A stretch of DNA of 64,000 nucleotides, taken from Chryseotalea sp. WA131a. GTDB taxonomy: Bacteria > Bacteroidota > Bacteroidia > Cytophagales > Cyclobacteriaceae. Where the stretch lies: positions 2,666,001 to 2,730,000 of the forward strand of contig CP073016.1 in assembly GCA_025370075.1 (NCBI GenBank), given 5' to 3'. The notes under the pieces are model-generated. The model was not told where the DNA came from and ran no database searches. It saw nothing but the letters and a program-made list of their open reading frames with translations. Positions 17,334 through 25,386 of this stretch are shown here, piece by piece (position 1 is the first letter of the stretch; each line of letters starts with the position of its first letter). The translations under genes were made by a program, and so were the position numbers.

Positions 17334-18644
17334 TCAAGCCGCAGCAAACTGAGAACGTCCTTTAACTCTGCCAGACTTCATCATTCCTTCGTAGTGGCGC
17401 ATCAATAAATAGCTTTCTATTTGTTGAAGCGTATCCAACACCACACCCACTAAAATGAGCAATGATGTTCCACCGTAGAAATAGGCGAAGTTTTGGGTGA
17501 TGCCGGCCTTCACCGCAAAAGCAGGAAGGATAGCAACAGCGGCCAACAACAATGCGCCTGGCAACGTAATCTTTGATAAAATGCTATCTATAAATTCGGC
17601 AGTTTGCTTGCCCGGTTTGATACCTGGAACGAAACCACCGTTTCTTTTCAAATTGTCAGCAATGTCATTGGATGGAACGGTGATCGCTGTGTAGAAAAAT
17701 GTAAACACAATGATCAACGTTGCAAATAAGGCATTGTATTGCCATGAAGTAAAGTCAGCAAACGTAGAACCCACGTAAGCACTCACATCACTGTCTTGCC
17801 AAATTTGCGCAACCAAAGGAGGTAAAAACATTAACGCCTGTGCGAAGATAATGGGCATTACACCAGCTGAGTTCAACTTCAATGGAATGAAGTCGCGCTT
17901 GCCACCGTATAATTTATTTCCTACTACCTGCTTTGCGTATTGAACCGGAATTCTGCGAACCGCCTGTGTTAAAGCAATCACACCCACTACTACAAAGAAC
18001 AAAGCAAGAATTTCTAATATCAAGGTCAATCCACCACCTAAACCTTTCGCATCAGCCTCTTGATAGATAGCTGCTGGGAAGCGAGAAACAATGCCAATCA
18101 TGATCAACATGCTGATACCATTACCAATTCCCTTGTCTGTAATACGCTCACCCAACCACATACAGAACATAGTGCCGGCCACAATGATGATCATCGAGGA
18201 GATGGTAAAGAACAAACCGGGATTGATAATCGCCTCATCGTTCACCGTAGCTCTCAAGTATCCATACGACTGAGCGGCCGTAATGAAAATGGTTAATACG
18301 CGTGTGAACTGATTCAATTTTTTTCTTCCGCTCTCGCCTTCCTTCTGCATTTTAGCAAAGCGCGGCACAGCTACCGTTAACAACTGCACCACAATAGAGG
18401 CAGAGATGTAGGGCATAATGCCCAACGCAAAAATGGAGGCGCGACTGAACGAACCACCCAAGAATGTATTCAAGAAATCGAAAATACCGCCTTGGTTACC
18501 TGTTAATAAATTAGGATCAATGCCAGGCAATACAATGTATGAGCCCAAGCGGAAAATAATCAAGAACCCAATCGTATTGATAATACGAACGCGAAGGTCT
18601 TCGATTGAAAAAATGTTCTTTATGGTGGTAAAGAAACGCTTCAT
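17334..18644 (-). CDS. secY: Protein translocase subunit SecY
   Basis: The 436-residue channel subunit of the Sec translocon in the inner membrane. Ten hydrophobic segments are visible; signatures are FRLGSYIVLPGIDPN near the first membrane span, IMPYISASIVVQLL (plug and second span region), ADNLKRNGGFVPGIKPGKQT and the final cytosolic RHYEGMMKSGRVKGR. It abuts rplO with no gap, as in the spc operon of most bacteria. Confidence 0.98.
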   Translation of the reverse strand: MKRFFTTIKNIFSIEDLRVRIINTIGFLIIFRLGSYIVLPGIDPNLLTGNQGGIFDFLNTFLGGSFSRASIFALGIMPYISASIVVQLLTVAVPRFAKMQKEGESGRKKLNQFTRVLTIFITAAQSYGYLRATVNDEAIINPGLFFTISSMIIIVAGTMFCMWLGERITDKGIGNGISMLIMIGIVSRFPAAIYQEADAKGLGGGLTLILEILALFFVVVGVIALTQAVRRIPVQYAKQVVGNKLYGGKRDFIPLKLNSAGVMPIIFAQALMFLPPLVAQIWQDSDVSAYVGSTFADFTSWQYNALFATLIIVFTFFYTAITVPSNDIADNLKRNGGFVPGIKPGKQTAEFIDSILSKITLPGALLLAAVAILPAFAVKAGITQNFAYFYGGTSLLILVGVVLDTLQQIESYLLMRHYEGMMKSGRVKGRSQFAAA

Positions 18645-19091
18645 TTATTTTACAGTTGTGGCGCTTCCGCCTGCGGTTTCAATTGCTTTTGTGGCGGTTT
18701 CAGAAAAAGCGTGTGCCTCAACATTCACTTTCGCTTTCAATTCTCCTCTGCCTAAAATTTTTACTCTGTCTTTTTTGCCTACGATACCATTATCAATCAT
18801 CAATTGAACATCGATAGCGGTAGCGCTGGTCTTCTGTGCCAATGCCTCGATCGCATCTAAGTTAATGGCCTTGTATTCAACGCGGTTTAAGCTTTTGAAA
18901 CCAAACTTAGGAACGCGTCTTTGAAGTGGCATCTGACCACCTTCAAAACCAAATTTGCGTGCATAACCAGAACGTGACTGAGCACCTTTGTGTCCACGGC
19001 CGGCAGTACTACCACCCGAACCTTGACCACGGCCAAGTCGCTTGTTGTTTTTTGTCGAGCCTTCTGCAGGCGATAATGTGTGCAGTTTCAT
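18645..19091 (-). CDS. rplO: Ribosomal protein L15
   Basis: Large-subunit protein uL15 (148 residues). The glycine-rich start KRLGRGQGSGGSTAGRGHKG and the segment FEGGQMPLQRRVPKFGFK are diagnostic; the C-terminal half folds into the L18e/L15P domain. It begins one base after the rpmD stop and ends directly at secY. Confidence 0.97.
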   Translation of the reverse strand: MKLHTLSPAEGSTKNNKRLGRGQGSGGSTAGRGHKGAQSRSGYARKFGFEGGQMPLQRRVPKFGFKSLNRVEYKAINLDAIEALAQKTSATAIDVQLMIDNGIVGKKDRVKILGRGELKAKVNVEAHAFSETATKAIETAGGSATTVK

Positions 19092-19092
19092 T

Positions 19093-19272
19093 TTATAACT
19101 CGGTTACGCTTACTAAATGACTTACTTTTTTTACCATTCCTTTGATTTGCGGAGTAAGCTCCACCTCAACTGTTTGGTTTACTCTTCTAAGACCCAATGA
19201 CTTCATTGTCAATTGTTGTGTTTCAGGTCTCTTGATAGTGCTACGGGTTTGTGTGATCTTAACTTTTGCCAT
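19093..19272 (-). CDS. rpmD: Ribosomal protein L30
   Basis: A 59-residue uL30, found by reading the minus strand in the gap between rpsE and rplO. The protein begins MAKVKITQTRSTIKRPETQ, continues TMKSLGLRRVNQTVEVELTP and ends with VKKVSHLVSVTEL. The IGR/SLGLRR motif that contacts 23S rRNA is present. The ATG lies 26 bases after the rpsE stop, and the stop is one base before rplO. Confidence 0.95.
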   Translation of the reverse strand: MAKVKITQTRSTIKRPETQQLTMKSLGLRRVNQTVEVELTPQIKGMVKKVSHLVSVTEL

Positions 19273-19298
19273 CGCTTTCGCTTTTAAAACTCCGTTGA

Positions 19299-19817
19299 TT
19301 ATCCGTTAAATACTTTTGATAACGATACGCCTCTATTGCGTGCAATAGTTTGCGGATCACGCATGCTGGTCAATGCTTTGAAAGTTGCCTTCACCACGTT
19401 GTGTGGATTCGAAGAACCTTTCGACTTTGCCAACACGTTATGCACACCAGCACTTTCCAACACGGCACGCATCGCACCACCTGCAATTACACCTGTACCA
19501 GGCGAAGCCGGCTTTAACAATACAAAGCCACCGCCAAACTTGCCCAGCGATTCGTGCGGCACTGTTCCTTTGATAATCGGCACTTTTACCAAGTGCTTCT
19601 TGGCATCATCAATACCTTTGGTGATGGCGTCCGTTACTTCATTGGCTTTACCCAAACCGTACCCTACCACTCCATTACCATCGCCTACAACTACAATGGC
19701 TGCAAAGCTGAATCGTCTACCACCTTTCACCACTTTCGCTACGCGCTGAATGGCTACTACTTTTTCTTTTAAATCAATTTCGCTGGCTTTTACCGTACTG
19801 ACGTTGCTCTGTGTCAT
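19299..19817 (-). CDS. rpsE: Ribosomal protein S5
   Basis: Small-subunit protein uS5 (172 residues), involved in decoding accuracy and mRNA unwinding. The N-terminal double-stranded RNA-binding fold has VVKGGRRFSFAAIVVVGDGN and GYGLGKANEV; the C-terminal half has GGAMRAVLESAGVHNVLAKS. Position between rplR and rpmD is standard, four bases after rplR. Confidence 0.97.
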   Translation of the reverse strand: MTQSNVSTVKASEIDLKEKVVAIQRVAKVVKGGRRFSFAAIVVVGDGNGVVGYGLGKANEVTDAITKGIDDAKKHLVKVPIIKGTVPHESLGKFGGGFVLLKPASPGTGVIAGGAMRAVLESAGVHNVLAKSKGSSNPHNVVKATFKALTSMRDPQTIARNRGVSLSKVFNG

Positions 19818-19821
19818 GCTA

Positions 19822-20169
19822 TTAAAATTTTAAACCTCCCTCTCTGGCACCTTCTGCCAAAGCCTTGATATTACCATGATATAAGTAACCGTTGCGGTCG
19901 AACACTACTTGTTGTATGCCGCTGGCCAATGCCTTTTCAGCTAACTTCTTTCCTACATTCTTAGAAAGCTCCACTTTCACTCCGCCCTTTTTGTCCAAGT
20001 CTTTGGAAGATGCTGCCAACAAGGTGGTGCCTTTGGTATCATCTATTACTTGTGCATAAATAGTGGTGTTGCTCTTGAAAACAGAAAGACGTGGCCTTGC
20101 CGCAGTGCCTTCCATTTTCTTGCGGATTCCTTTCTTAATCCGCTCTCTTCTGTTTTTAATATTTGGCAT
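19822..20169 (-). CDS. rplR: Ribosomal protein L18
   Basis: Large-subunit protein uL18 (115 residues), a 5S rRNA binder with L5. Segments RKKMEGTAARPRLSVFKSN, YAQVIDDTKGTTLLAASS and FDRNGYLYHGNIKALAEGAR are characteristic. It follows rplF by ten bases. Confidence 0.97.
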   Translation of the reverse strand: MPNIKNRRERIKKGIRKKMEGTAARPRLSVFKSNTTIYAQVIDDTKGTTLLAASSKDLDKKGGVKVELSKNVGKKLAEKALASGIQQVVFDRNGYLYHGNIKALAEGAREGGLKF

Positions 20170-20179
20170 GACTTATACT

Positions 20180-20737
20180 TTATTTAGCAGCTGCCTTACC
20201 AGCTTTACGTCTTACAAATTCACCCATGTAGCGGATACCCTTTCCTTTATATGGCTCTACGCTGCGCAGTGATTTAATCTTAGCCGCCACCTGGCCGATC
20301 AATTGTTTATCAATACCTTCTAACGTAATGATAGGGTTTTGACCTTTTTCTTGGGTGGCAATCACCTTCAATTCACTAGGGACTGCGAAGATAATGCTAT
20401 GTGAAAATCCTAAACTCAAATCCAACAAATTGCCTTGAGCCGTTGCCTTGTATCCTACACCAATTACTTCTAATTGGGTTTTGTATCCAGTGCTTACACC
20501 TTCCACCATGTTATTGATAAGTGAGCGGTATAAACCGTGCATGGCCCTGTGGCGCTTTTGCTCGGTCGGGCGCTGAACCAAAACTTGGCTTCCTTCCAAA
20601 GTGACTTTGAAATCTTTATCAATAACTTGTTTCAATTCGCCCTTCGGACCTTTTACAGTAACCTGATGGTCGCTATCAGAAAAGGTGCATGTAACACCTT
20701 TTGGAAGTTCAATGGGTAGTTTACCTATACGTGACAT
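20180..20737 (-). CDS. rplF: Ribosomal protein L6
   Basis: Large-subunit protein uL6 (185 residues) near the sarcin-ricin loop. It opens with MSRIGKLPIELPKGV, has two repeated L6 domains, and closes with the family signature EPYKGKGIRYMGEFVRRKAG. It lies 13 bases downstream of rpsH and is the second gene after the internal promoter described between rpsN and rpsH. Confidence 0.97.
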   Translation of the reverse strand: MSRIGKLPIELPKGVTCTFSDSDHQVTVKGPKGELKQVIDKDFKVTLEGSQVLVQRPTEQKRHRAMHGLYRSLINNMVEGVSTGYKTQLEVIGVGYKATAQGNLLDLSLGFSHSIIFAVPSELKVIATQEKGQNPIITLEGIDKQLIGQVAAKIKSLRSVEPYKGKGIRYMGEFVRRKAGKAAAK

Positions 20738-20750
20738 ATCCTTTCAGCGA

Positions 20751-21155
20751 TTAATAGATGTAACACAATACCTCACCACCAACATTGAGCGCCTTGGCTT
20801 CCTTATCGGTGATTACGCCTTTTGACGTTGACAAGATGGCGATACCTAAACCGTTCAATACTTTTGGCAATTCATCTGCACCACGGTATTGACGCAAACC
20901 TGGTGAGCTGACGCGGTGCAATTTGGTGATCGCAGATTCTTTTGTTTCTGGATTGTATTTCAACGCAATCTTAATGTTGCCTTGCTTGTTTTCCGTATCC
21001 TCAAACTTATAGTTTAGGATGTACCCTTTATCGAAAAGTACTTTCGTCATCTCCTTCTTTAGGCTAGACGCGGGCACTTCTACAATACGGTGGCGCGCTT
21101 TGATAGCATTGCGTAACCGGGTCAAATAATCTGCAATAGGATCTGTTGTCTTCAT
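20751..21155 (-). CDS. rpsH: Ribosomal protein S8
   Basis: Small-subunit protein uS8 (134 residues), which binds helix 21 of 16S rRNA and in enterobacteria represses the spc genes. It begins TDPIADYLTRLRNAIKARH and ends STSKGVITDKEAKALNVGGE. Unlike its neighbours it is set off by 155 bases from the upstream gene; that gap carries a consensus promoter and a GC-rich hairpin, so rpsH and the genes after it can probably be transcribed independently. Confidence 0.97.
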   Translation of the reverse strand: MKTTDPIADYLTRLRNAIKARHRIVEVPASSLKKEMTKVLFDKGYILNYKFEDTENKQGNIKIALKYNPETKESAITKLHRVSSPGLRQYRGADELPKVLNGLGIAILSTSKGVITDKEAKALNVGGEVLCYIY

Positions 21156-21178
21156 TTCACTCTACTTTTTAAAAAGCA

Positions 21179-21201
21179 AGCCCCGGGTTTTAAACGGGGC
21201 T
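21179..21201 (-). ncRNA. GC-rich hairpin in the rpsH leader
   Basis: AGCCCCG and CGGGGCT form a seven-base stem with a nine-base loop, followed on the minus strand by TTGCTTTTT and then the palindrome CTTTTTAAAAAG at 21165-21176. It lies two bases past the -7 box and 24 bases before the rpsH ATG. It could be a 5' mRNA structure, an attenuator, or a terminator for readthrough from rpsN; sequence alone does not decide. Confidence 0.55.
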
Positions 21202-21202
21202 G

Positions 21203-21232
21203 CAAAGATAAATAACAATTTTAGTTATCCAA
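21203..21232 (-). promoter_or_regulatory. Internal promoter before rpsH
   Basis: TTG at 21232-21230, a 19-base spacer and TATCTTTG at 21210-21203 (minus strand) match the Bacteroidota consensus TTG-N19-TAnnTTTG exactly. The same TATCTTTGCAG string occurs at the rplC promoter. Confidence 0.8.
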
Positions 21233-21310
21233 ACTGTTACCCGGTTTCGCTTTCAATGTTTGAGCCGCGACCTCGGTACTCAGCAACCAATATGTAGTAC
21301 AATAACTCTC

Positions 21311-21580
21311 TTACCAGCTAGCTTTTGTTATGCCTGGGATTTTGCCCTCGCTTGCCAATTGGCGGAACTGGTTACGGCAAATGCCAAACTTTGACATATA
21401 ACCTCTCGGTCTGCCCGTTAGCTTGCAACGGCTATGCAAACGAACTTTGGAAGAGCTTCTAGGAAGTTTATCCAAGGCTGCCCAATCTCCGGCCTCTTTT
21501 AGCGCGGCACGCTTTTTTGCGTAGCGCTCTACCAAGCGAAGCTTTTTCTTGTCTCTAGCGATGACTGCTAATTTTGCCAT
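21311..21580 (-). CDS. rpsN: Ribosomal protein S14, zinc-free type
   Basis: Small-subunit protein uS14 (89 residues). It begins MAKLAVIARDKKKLRLVERY and has the segment RCKLTGRPRGYMSKFGICRN. The two CxxC pairs of zinc-binding S14 are not present, so it is the longer C-minus form. It follows rplE by six bases. The next gene, rpsH, comes after a 155-base gap, the largest inside the operon. Confidence 0.97.
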   Translation of the reverse strand: MAKLAVIARDKKKLRLVERYAKKRAALKEAGDWAALDKLPRSSSKVRLHSRCKLTGRPRGYMSKFGICRNQFRQLASEGKIPGITKASW

Positions 21581-21586
21581 TCCTGT

Positions 21587-22138
21587 TTAGTTTTTAGTTA
21601 CAAAAGGCATCCCAAATGCTTTGAGCAATTCATAGCTCTCTTCATCTGAAACTGCGGTTGTTACAAATGTGATATCCATACCGTTGATCTTGGTCACTTT
21701 GTCAATTGATATCTCGGGGAAGATGATCTGTTCCTTCACACCCAAGGTATAATTGCCACGGCCATCAAAACCTTTATCGCTGATGCCTTTGAAATCGCGC
21801 ACACGCGGCAAGGCGATATTCATCAAACGATCCATGAATTCGTACATCCGATCGCCACGTAGTGTAACCTTTGCGCCAATGGCTTGATTGCCACGTAGCT
21901 TAAAGTTCGAAATGTCTTTCTTCGATTTGGTTGATACTGCCTTTTGGCCTGTGATTGTAGACAATTCCTCTACACCTGCTTCAATCAATTTTTTGTCAGC
22001 TACGGCTGCGCCAATGCCTTTGTTCACACAGATTTTCTCAATCTTAGGAACTTGCATAATTGATTTGTACTGAAATTTTTCTTTCAGTGCCGGAATAATC
22101 TCTTTGCTATATTTCTCTTTTAGTCTAGGCGTTGCCAT
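21587..22138 (-). CDS. rplE: Ribosomal protein L5
   Basis: Large-subunit protein uL5 (183 residues), which binds 5S rRNA and contacts S13. Typical segments are MQVPKIEKICVNKGIGAA, GQKAVSTKSKKDISNFKLR, GDRMYEFMDRLMNIALPRVR and the end DEESYELLKAFGMPF. It lies three bases after rplX. Confidence 0.97.
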   Translation of the reverse strand: MATPRLKEKYSKEIIPALKEKFQYKSIMQVPKIEKICVNKGIGAAVADKKLIEAGVEELSTITGQKAVSTKSKKDISNFKLRGNQAIGAKVTLRGDRMYEFMDRLMNIALPRVRDFKGISDKGFDGRGNYTLGVKEQIIFPEISIDKVTKINGMDITFVTTAVSDEESYELLKAFGMPFVTKN

Positions 22139-22141
22139 ATA

Positions 22142-22486
22142 CTATTGCTTAATGAATTCTCCTGTTTTCTTTGAATAGCGCTGTAACTTACCCTTGCTAT
22201 CAAGCTTGCGGCCAGTGCGTACCGCTTTGCCTGTACCGGGCTCTATCAACATCAAATTGCTAAGATGGATAGTACCCTCTGTTTTCTTAATACCGCCCTC
22301 CGGCTTTCCGGCAGATGGCTTTTGGTGTTTGGTAATGATGTTGATCCCTTCTACAATTGCCCGATTCTTGTCGATCAATATCTCCATAATCTTTCCTTCT
22401 TTGCCCTTATCGTTGCCAGAAAGAATTTTCACTGTGTCGCCTTTGCGCACATGAAGTTTTGGCTGCTTGTTAAATTTCCTTTCCAT
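22142..22486 (-). CDS. rplX: Ribosomal protein L24
   Basis: Large-subunit protein uL24 (114 residues), an assembly initiator with a KOW motif (VRKGDTVKILSGNDKGKEGK). GINIITKHQKPS and KTEGTIHLSNLMLI follow. It lies four bases after rplN. Confidence 0.97.
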   Translation of the reverse strand: MERKFNKQPKLHVRKGDTVKILSGNDKGKEGKIMEILIDKNRAIVEGINIITKHQKPSAGKPEGGIKKTEGTIHLSNLMLIEPGTGKAVRTGRKLDSKGKLQRYSKKTGEFIKQ

Positions 22487-22490
22487 ATTC

Positions 22491-22859
22491 TTATAGCACT
22501 TCTGGTGCCAATGAAATAATTTTCATGAATTGTTTTTCGCGAAGCTCACGTGCCACAGGGCCGAAGATACGAGTACCTCTTGGCTCGTCTTGCGCATTTA
22601 AAAGCACCGCTGCGTTATCTTCAAAGCGGATATACGATCCGTCTTTTCTTCTTACCTCTTTTTTAGTCCGAACGATCACTGCCTTTGAAACAGTGCCCTT
22701 CTTTATTTGGCTGGTGGCGATGGCCGATTTTACGGTCACTACAATTTTGTCGCCTACACTGGCTGTACGCCTGCGCGTTCCGCCCAATACGTGCATACAC
22801 AAAACTTCCTTTGCACCACTATTGTCGGCTACCGTAAGCCTCGATTCTGTTTGTATCAT
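22491..22859 (-). CDS. rplN: Ribosomal protein L14
   Basis: Large-subunit protein uL14 (122 residues) at the subunit interface. It begins MIQTESRLTVADNSGAKEVL and has the family segment VVRTKKEVRRKDGSYIRFED and ENQPRGTRIFGPVARELR-type end (here DEPRGTRIFGPVARELREK). It follows rpsQ by two bases. Confidence 0.97.
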   Translation of the reverse strand: MIQTESRLTVADNSGAKEVLCMHVLGGTRRRTASVGDKIVVTVKSAIATSQIKKGTVSKAVIVRTKKEVRRKDGSYIRFEDNAAVLLNAQDEPRGTRIFGPVARELREKQFMKIISLAPEVL

Positions 22860-22861
22860 GA

Positions 22862-23134
22862 TTACTTCGCTTTTTCAATAATTTCTACCAATCTCCAGCG
22901 CTTCATTTTGCTCAATGGGCGCGTTTCCATAATGCGAACCACGTCACCAATACCAGCTTCATTCTTCTCGTCATGAGCCATAAACTTAGACGTTTTGGTC
23001 ATGAATTTTCCATAGATGGGGTGCTTCACCTTTCTATCAATAGAAACGGTAATAGACTTTTGCATTTTATTGCTGGTCACTTTACCAATTCTGTCCTTTC
23101 TGAGGTTACGTTCGTTTTCTTGCGCCTGCTCCAT
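22862..23134 (-). CDS. rpsQ: Ribosomal protein S17
   Basis: Small-subunit protein uS17 (90 residues), an OB-fold 16S rRNA binder. RNLRKDRIGKVTSNKMQKSI, HPIYGKFMTKTSKFMAHDE and GDVVRIMETRPLSKMKRW are diagnostic. The N-terminus carries a few extra acidic residues. It lies four bases after rpmC. Confidence 0.97.
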   Translation of the reverse strand: MEQAQENERNLRKDRIGKVTSNKMQKSITVSIDRKVKHPIYGKFMTKTSKFMAHDEKNEAGIGDVVRIMETRPLSKMKRWRLVEIIEKAK

Positions 23135-23138
23135 GTGA

Positions 23139-23333
23139 TTATTTTTTTGATTCCTTAGCTGTTAATTCTGTATGCAAGCGTGCAATAAGCTTGCGTGTCT
23201 CTTTAATGCGCATTGGATTTTCAATGCTAGAGATTTGGTGCGCGAACTTAATCTTGCGAAGATTTTCTGTTTCGCTTCCAATTTTCTCTTTCAATTCGGC
23301 TACAGTTAAGCCTTTAATTTCTGTGTTCTTCAT
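23139..23333 (-). CDS. rpmC: Ribosomal protein L29
   Basis: Large-subunit protein uL29 (64 residues), a two-helix protein at the exit tunnel. The segments LTVAELKEKIGSETENLRKI and PMRIKETRKLIARLHTEL are typical. It lies four bases after rplP. Confidence 0.95.
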   Translation of the reverse strand: MKNTEIKGLTVAELKEKIGSETENLRKIKFAHQISSIENPMRIKETRKLIARLHTELTAKESKK

Positions 23334-23337
23334 CGTA

Positions 23338-23769
23338 TTACTTTTCTACTTGTTCAACATAATCCCTGCGAACAGTGAACTTCGTCTTCAACGGAAGTTT
23401 TCCTTCTGCCAATGCCAATGCTTCTTTAGCGGTAGCCATTGTTACGCCACCTGCTTCGAATAAAATCGTTCCGGGTTTTACAACGGCCACCCAATATTCA
23501 GGAGCACCTTTACCTTTACCCATACGAACCTCGGCTGGCTTGCGTGTAATTGGCTTATCTGGAAAAATGCGAATCCAAACTTGTCCTTCACGCTTCATGG
23601 CACGGGTAAGAGCCACACGGGCAGCCTCTAACTGACGGGCGGTAATCCACGCTGGCTCTAGAGCCTTCAATGCAAATGAACCAAAAGCGATTTGGTGACC
23701 ACGTGTGGCCAACCCTTTCACTTTGCCCTTTTGCATTTTTCTAAACTTTGTACGCTTTGGCTGTAACAT
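23338..23769 (-). CDS. rplP: Ribosomal protein L16
   Basis: Large-subunit protein uL16 (143 residues), needed for A-site tRNA placement. It begins MLQPKRTKFRKMQKGKVKGL and has ALEPAWITARQLEAARVALT, WIRIFPDKPITRKPAEVRMG and PEYWVAVVKPGTILFE. It follows rpsC after 31 bases, one of the larger gaps in this stretch. Confidence 0.97.
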   Translation of the reverse strand: MLQPKRTKFRKMQKGKVKGLATRGHQIAFGSFALKALEPAWITARQLEAARVALTRAMKREGQVWIRIFPDKPITRKPAEVRMGKGKGAPEYWVAVVKPGTILFEAGGVTMATAKEALALAEGKLPLKTKFTVRRDYVEQVEK

Positions 23770-23800
23770 GACTTGCTACCTTAAATATTTTAAACCTCAA

Positions 23801-24622
23801 TTATCTTTTTCCGCCTCTTCTTGCTCCGCCACGATTGTCATCGCGATCGCTTCTTTCTCTTCTTTCACCACGCTCACCACGAGGAGGACCGCCTGGGCCT
23901 CTTCTTCTATCGCCACCGCCTTGTTGCGCTGGGCCTTTGTTATTATCCCCTCCGGAATTACTAACCATGCCGATGTTAGGCGATAGATCGCGCTTTCCGT
24001 ATACTTCACCTTTGAAAATCCAAACCTTGATACCGATTTTACCATACACTGTTTGAGCTTCAGAGATTGCATAATCAATATCTGCGCGCAAGGTGTGCAA
24101 AGGAATACGGCCTTCTTTGTATTGTTCGGTGCGGGCCATATCGGCACCTGCCAAACGGCCACCCAATTTTACCTTGATACCTTCCGCACCTACACGCATG
24201 GTTGACGCAATTGCTTGCTTCATCGCTCTGCGGTAAGAAATACGTGCTTCCAATTGTTGTGCAATGGATTCGCCTACCAAACGAGCATCTAATTCTGGAC
24301 GCTTAATTTCAAAGATGTTAATTTGAACATCTTTCTTGGTAAGGTTCTTCAATTCTTCTTTGATCTTATCTACTTCAGTACCGCCTTTTCCAATAACCAC
24401 ACCTGGACGAGCCGTGTGGATGGTAATGGTAATACGTTTTGAAGTACTACGCTCGATTACTACTTTGGAGATACCGCCTTTTTGAATGCGGGCATCTACA
24501 TACTTGCGGATGGTGTGGTCTTCTACCAACTTGTCTGAGAAATCTTTGCCACCGTACCAAGCTGAATCCCAGCCACGCACGATGCCTAAACGTAATCCAA
24601 CAGGGTTAATTTTTTGTCCCAT
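23801..24622 (-). CDS. rpsC: Ribosomal protein S3 with Arg/Gly-rich tail
   Basis: Small-subunit protein uS3 (273 residues) at the mRNA entry channel. The KH domain is visible at IHTARPGVVIGKGGTEVDKI, followed by the S3 C-terminal domain (LGGRLAGADMARTEQYKEGR). After about residue 215 comes a low-complexity tail rich in glycine, arginine and aspartate (for example RRRGPGGPPRGERGERRE), about 50 residues longer than in E. coli and common in this phylum. Its ATG overlaps the rplV stop by one base. Confidence 0.97.
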   Translation of the reverse strand: MGQKINPVGLRLGIVRGWDSAWYGGKDFSDKLVEDHTIRKYVDARIQKGGISKVVIERSTSKRITITIHTARPGVVIGKGGTEVDKIKEELKNLTKKDVQINIFEIKRPELDARLVGESIAQQLEARISYRRAMKQAIASTMRVGAEGIKVKLGGRLAGADMARTEQYKEGRIPLHTLRADIDYAISEAQTVYGKIGIKVWIFKGEVYGKRDLSPNIGMVSNSGGDNNKGPAQQGGGDRRRGPGGPPRGERGERRERSDRDDNRGGARRGGKR

Positions 24623-25095
24623 TACTTTGCAGTTTCTGTTTGAACAGTTCTTTTTCTTTCTTTCGGCTCTTGTGCGGGCATACGATCTACGGTTAACGTA
24701 ACGTGATTGGATCTTTTGCGAACACGGTGCGCACGACCTTGTGGTGCTGGGCGAAGACGCTTTAAAATTCTTCCGCCACCCACAAATACTTCTTTCACAT
24801 ATAGATTGGCTTCATCCAAATCAACGTCTGGGTTTTTAGCTTTCCAGTTTGCCATGGCCGAAGTCAAAAGTTTTTCCATCTTATCAGAAGGATGCTTGGC
24901 ATCGTAACGCAAAATCGTCAACGCTTTGAAAGCATCTACGCCCCTGATCATATCCGCAATCAACCTCATTTTGCGAGGTGAAGTAGGCGCGTTGTTAAGG
25001 TATGCAGTAGAAGGGCCGGTTTTGGCTGCTTCTTTAATAGCCTTAAGTTTTGCTCGCTTGGCTACTGATCCTTTAATTTTCTTTTCTTTTTCCAT
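24622..25095 (-). CDS. rplV: Ribosomal protein L22 with extensions
   Basis: Large-subunit protein uL22 (157 residues), lining the exit tunnel. The core has AYLNNAPTSPRKMRLIADMI, ANLYVKEVFVGGGRILKRLR and PAPQGRAHRVRKRSNHVTL. It carries a lysine-rich N-terminal extension of about 25 residues and a short basic C-terminal tail beyond the E. coli length. Alternative later starts are not obvious, so the full frame was kept. It lies 11 bases after rpsS. Confidence 0.96.
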   Translation of the reverse strand: MEKEKKIKGSVAKRAKLKAIKEAAKTGPSTAYLNNAPTSPRKMRLIADMIRGVDAFKALTILRYDAKHPSDKMEKLLTSAMANWKAKNPDVDLDEANLYVKEVFVGGGRILKRLRPAPQGRAHRVRKRSNHVTLTVDRMPAQEPKERKRTVQTETAK

Positions 25096-25106
25096 TGCTC
25101 GCCTGA

Positions 25107-25385
25107 TTATTTAGCGTCTGCCTTGTTATTACCACTGTGTCCTTTAAAGGTGCGGGTAGGTGCGAATTCGCCCAACTTATGCCCCACCATGTTCTCGGTT
25201 ACATACACTGGAATAAACTTGTTTCCATTGTGTACCGCGAATGTGTGACCTATCAAATCAGGAGTGATGGTAGATCTGCGTGACCACGTTTTAATCACTG
25301 ATTTTTTTCCAGCCTGCTCCATTACTTGCACTTTCTTGGCAAGACGGGCATCTAGGTATGGACCTTTTTTTATTGACCTTCCCAT
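25107..25385 (-). CDS. rpsS: Ribosomal protein S19
   Basis: Small-subunit protein uS19 (92 residues) of the head. It begins MGRSIKKGPYLDARLAKKV and has KTWSRRSTITPDLIGHTFAV and MVGHKLGEFAPTRTFKGHSG. It starts one base after the rplB stop. Confidence 0.97.
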   Translation of the reverse strand: MGRSIKKGPYLDARLAKKVQVMEQAGKKSVIKTWSRRSTITPDLIGHTFAVHNGNKFIPVYVTENMVGHKLGEFAPTRTFKGHSGNNKADAK

Positions 25386-25386
25386 A

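Noticed and set aside
21240..21310. Terminator directly after rpsN
   Set aside because: Only weak, interrupted pairing is seen in this stretch and no T-run follows, so it is not listed as a feature.
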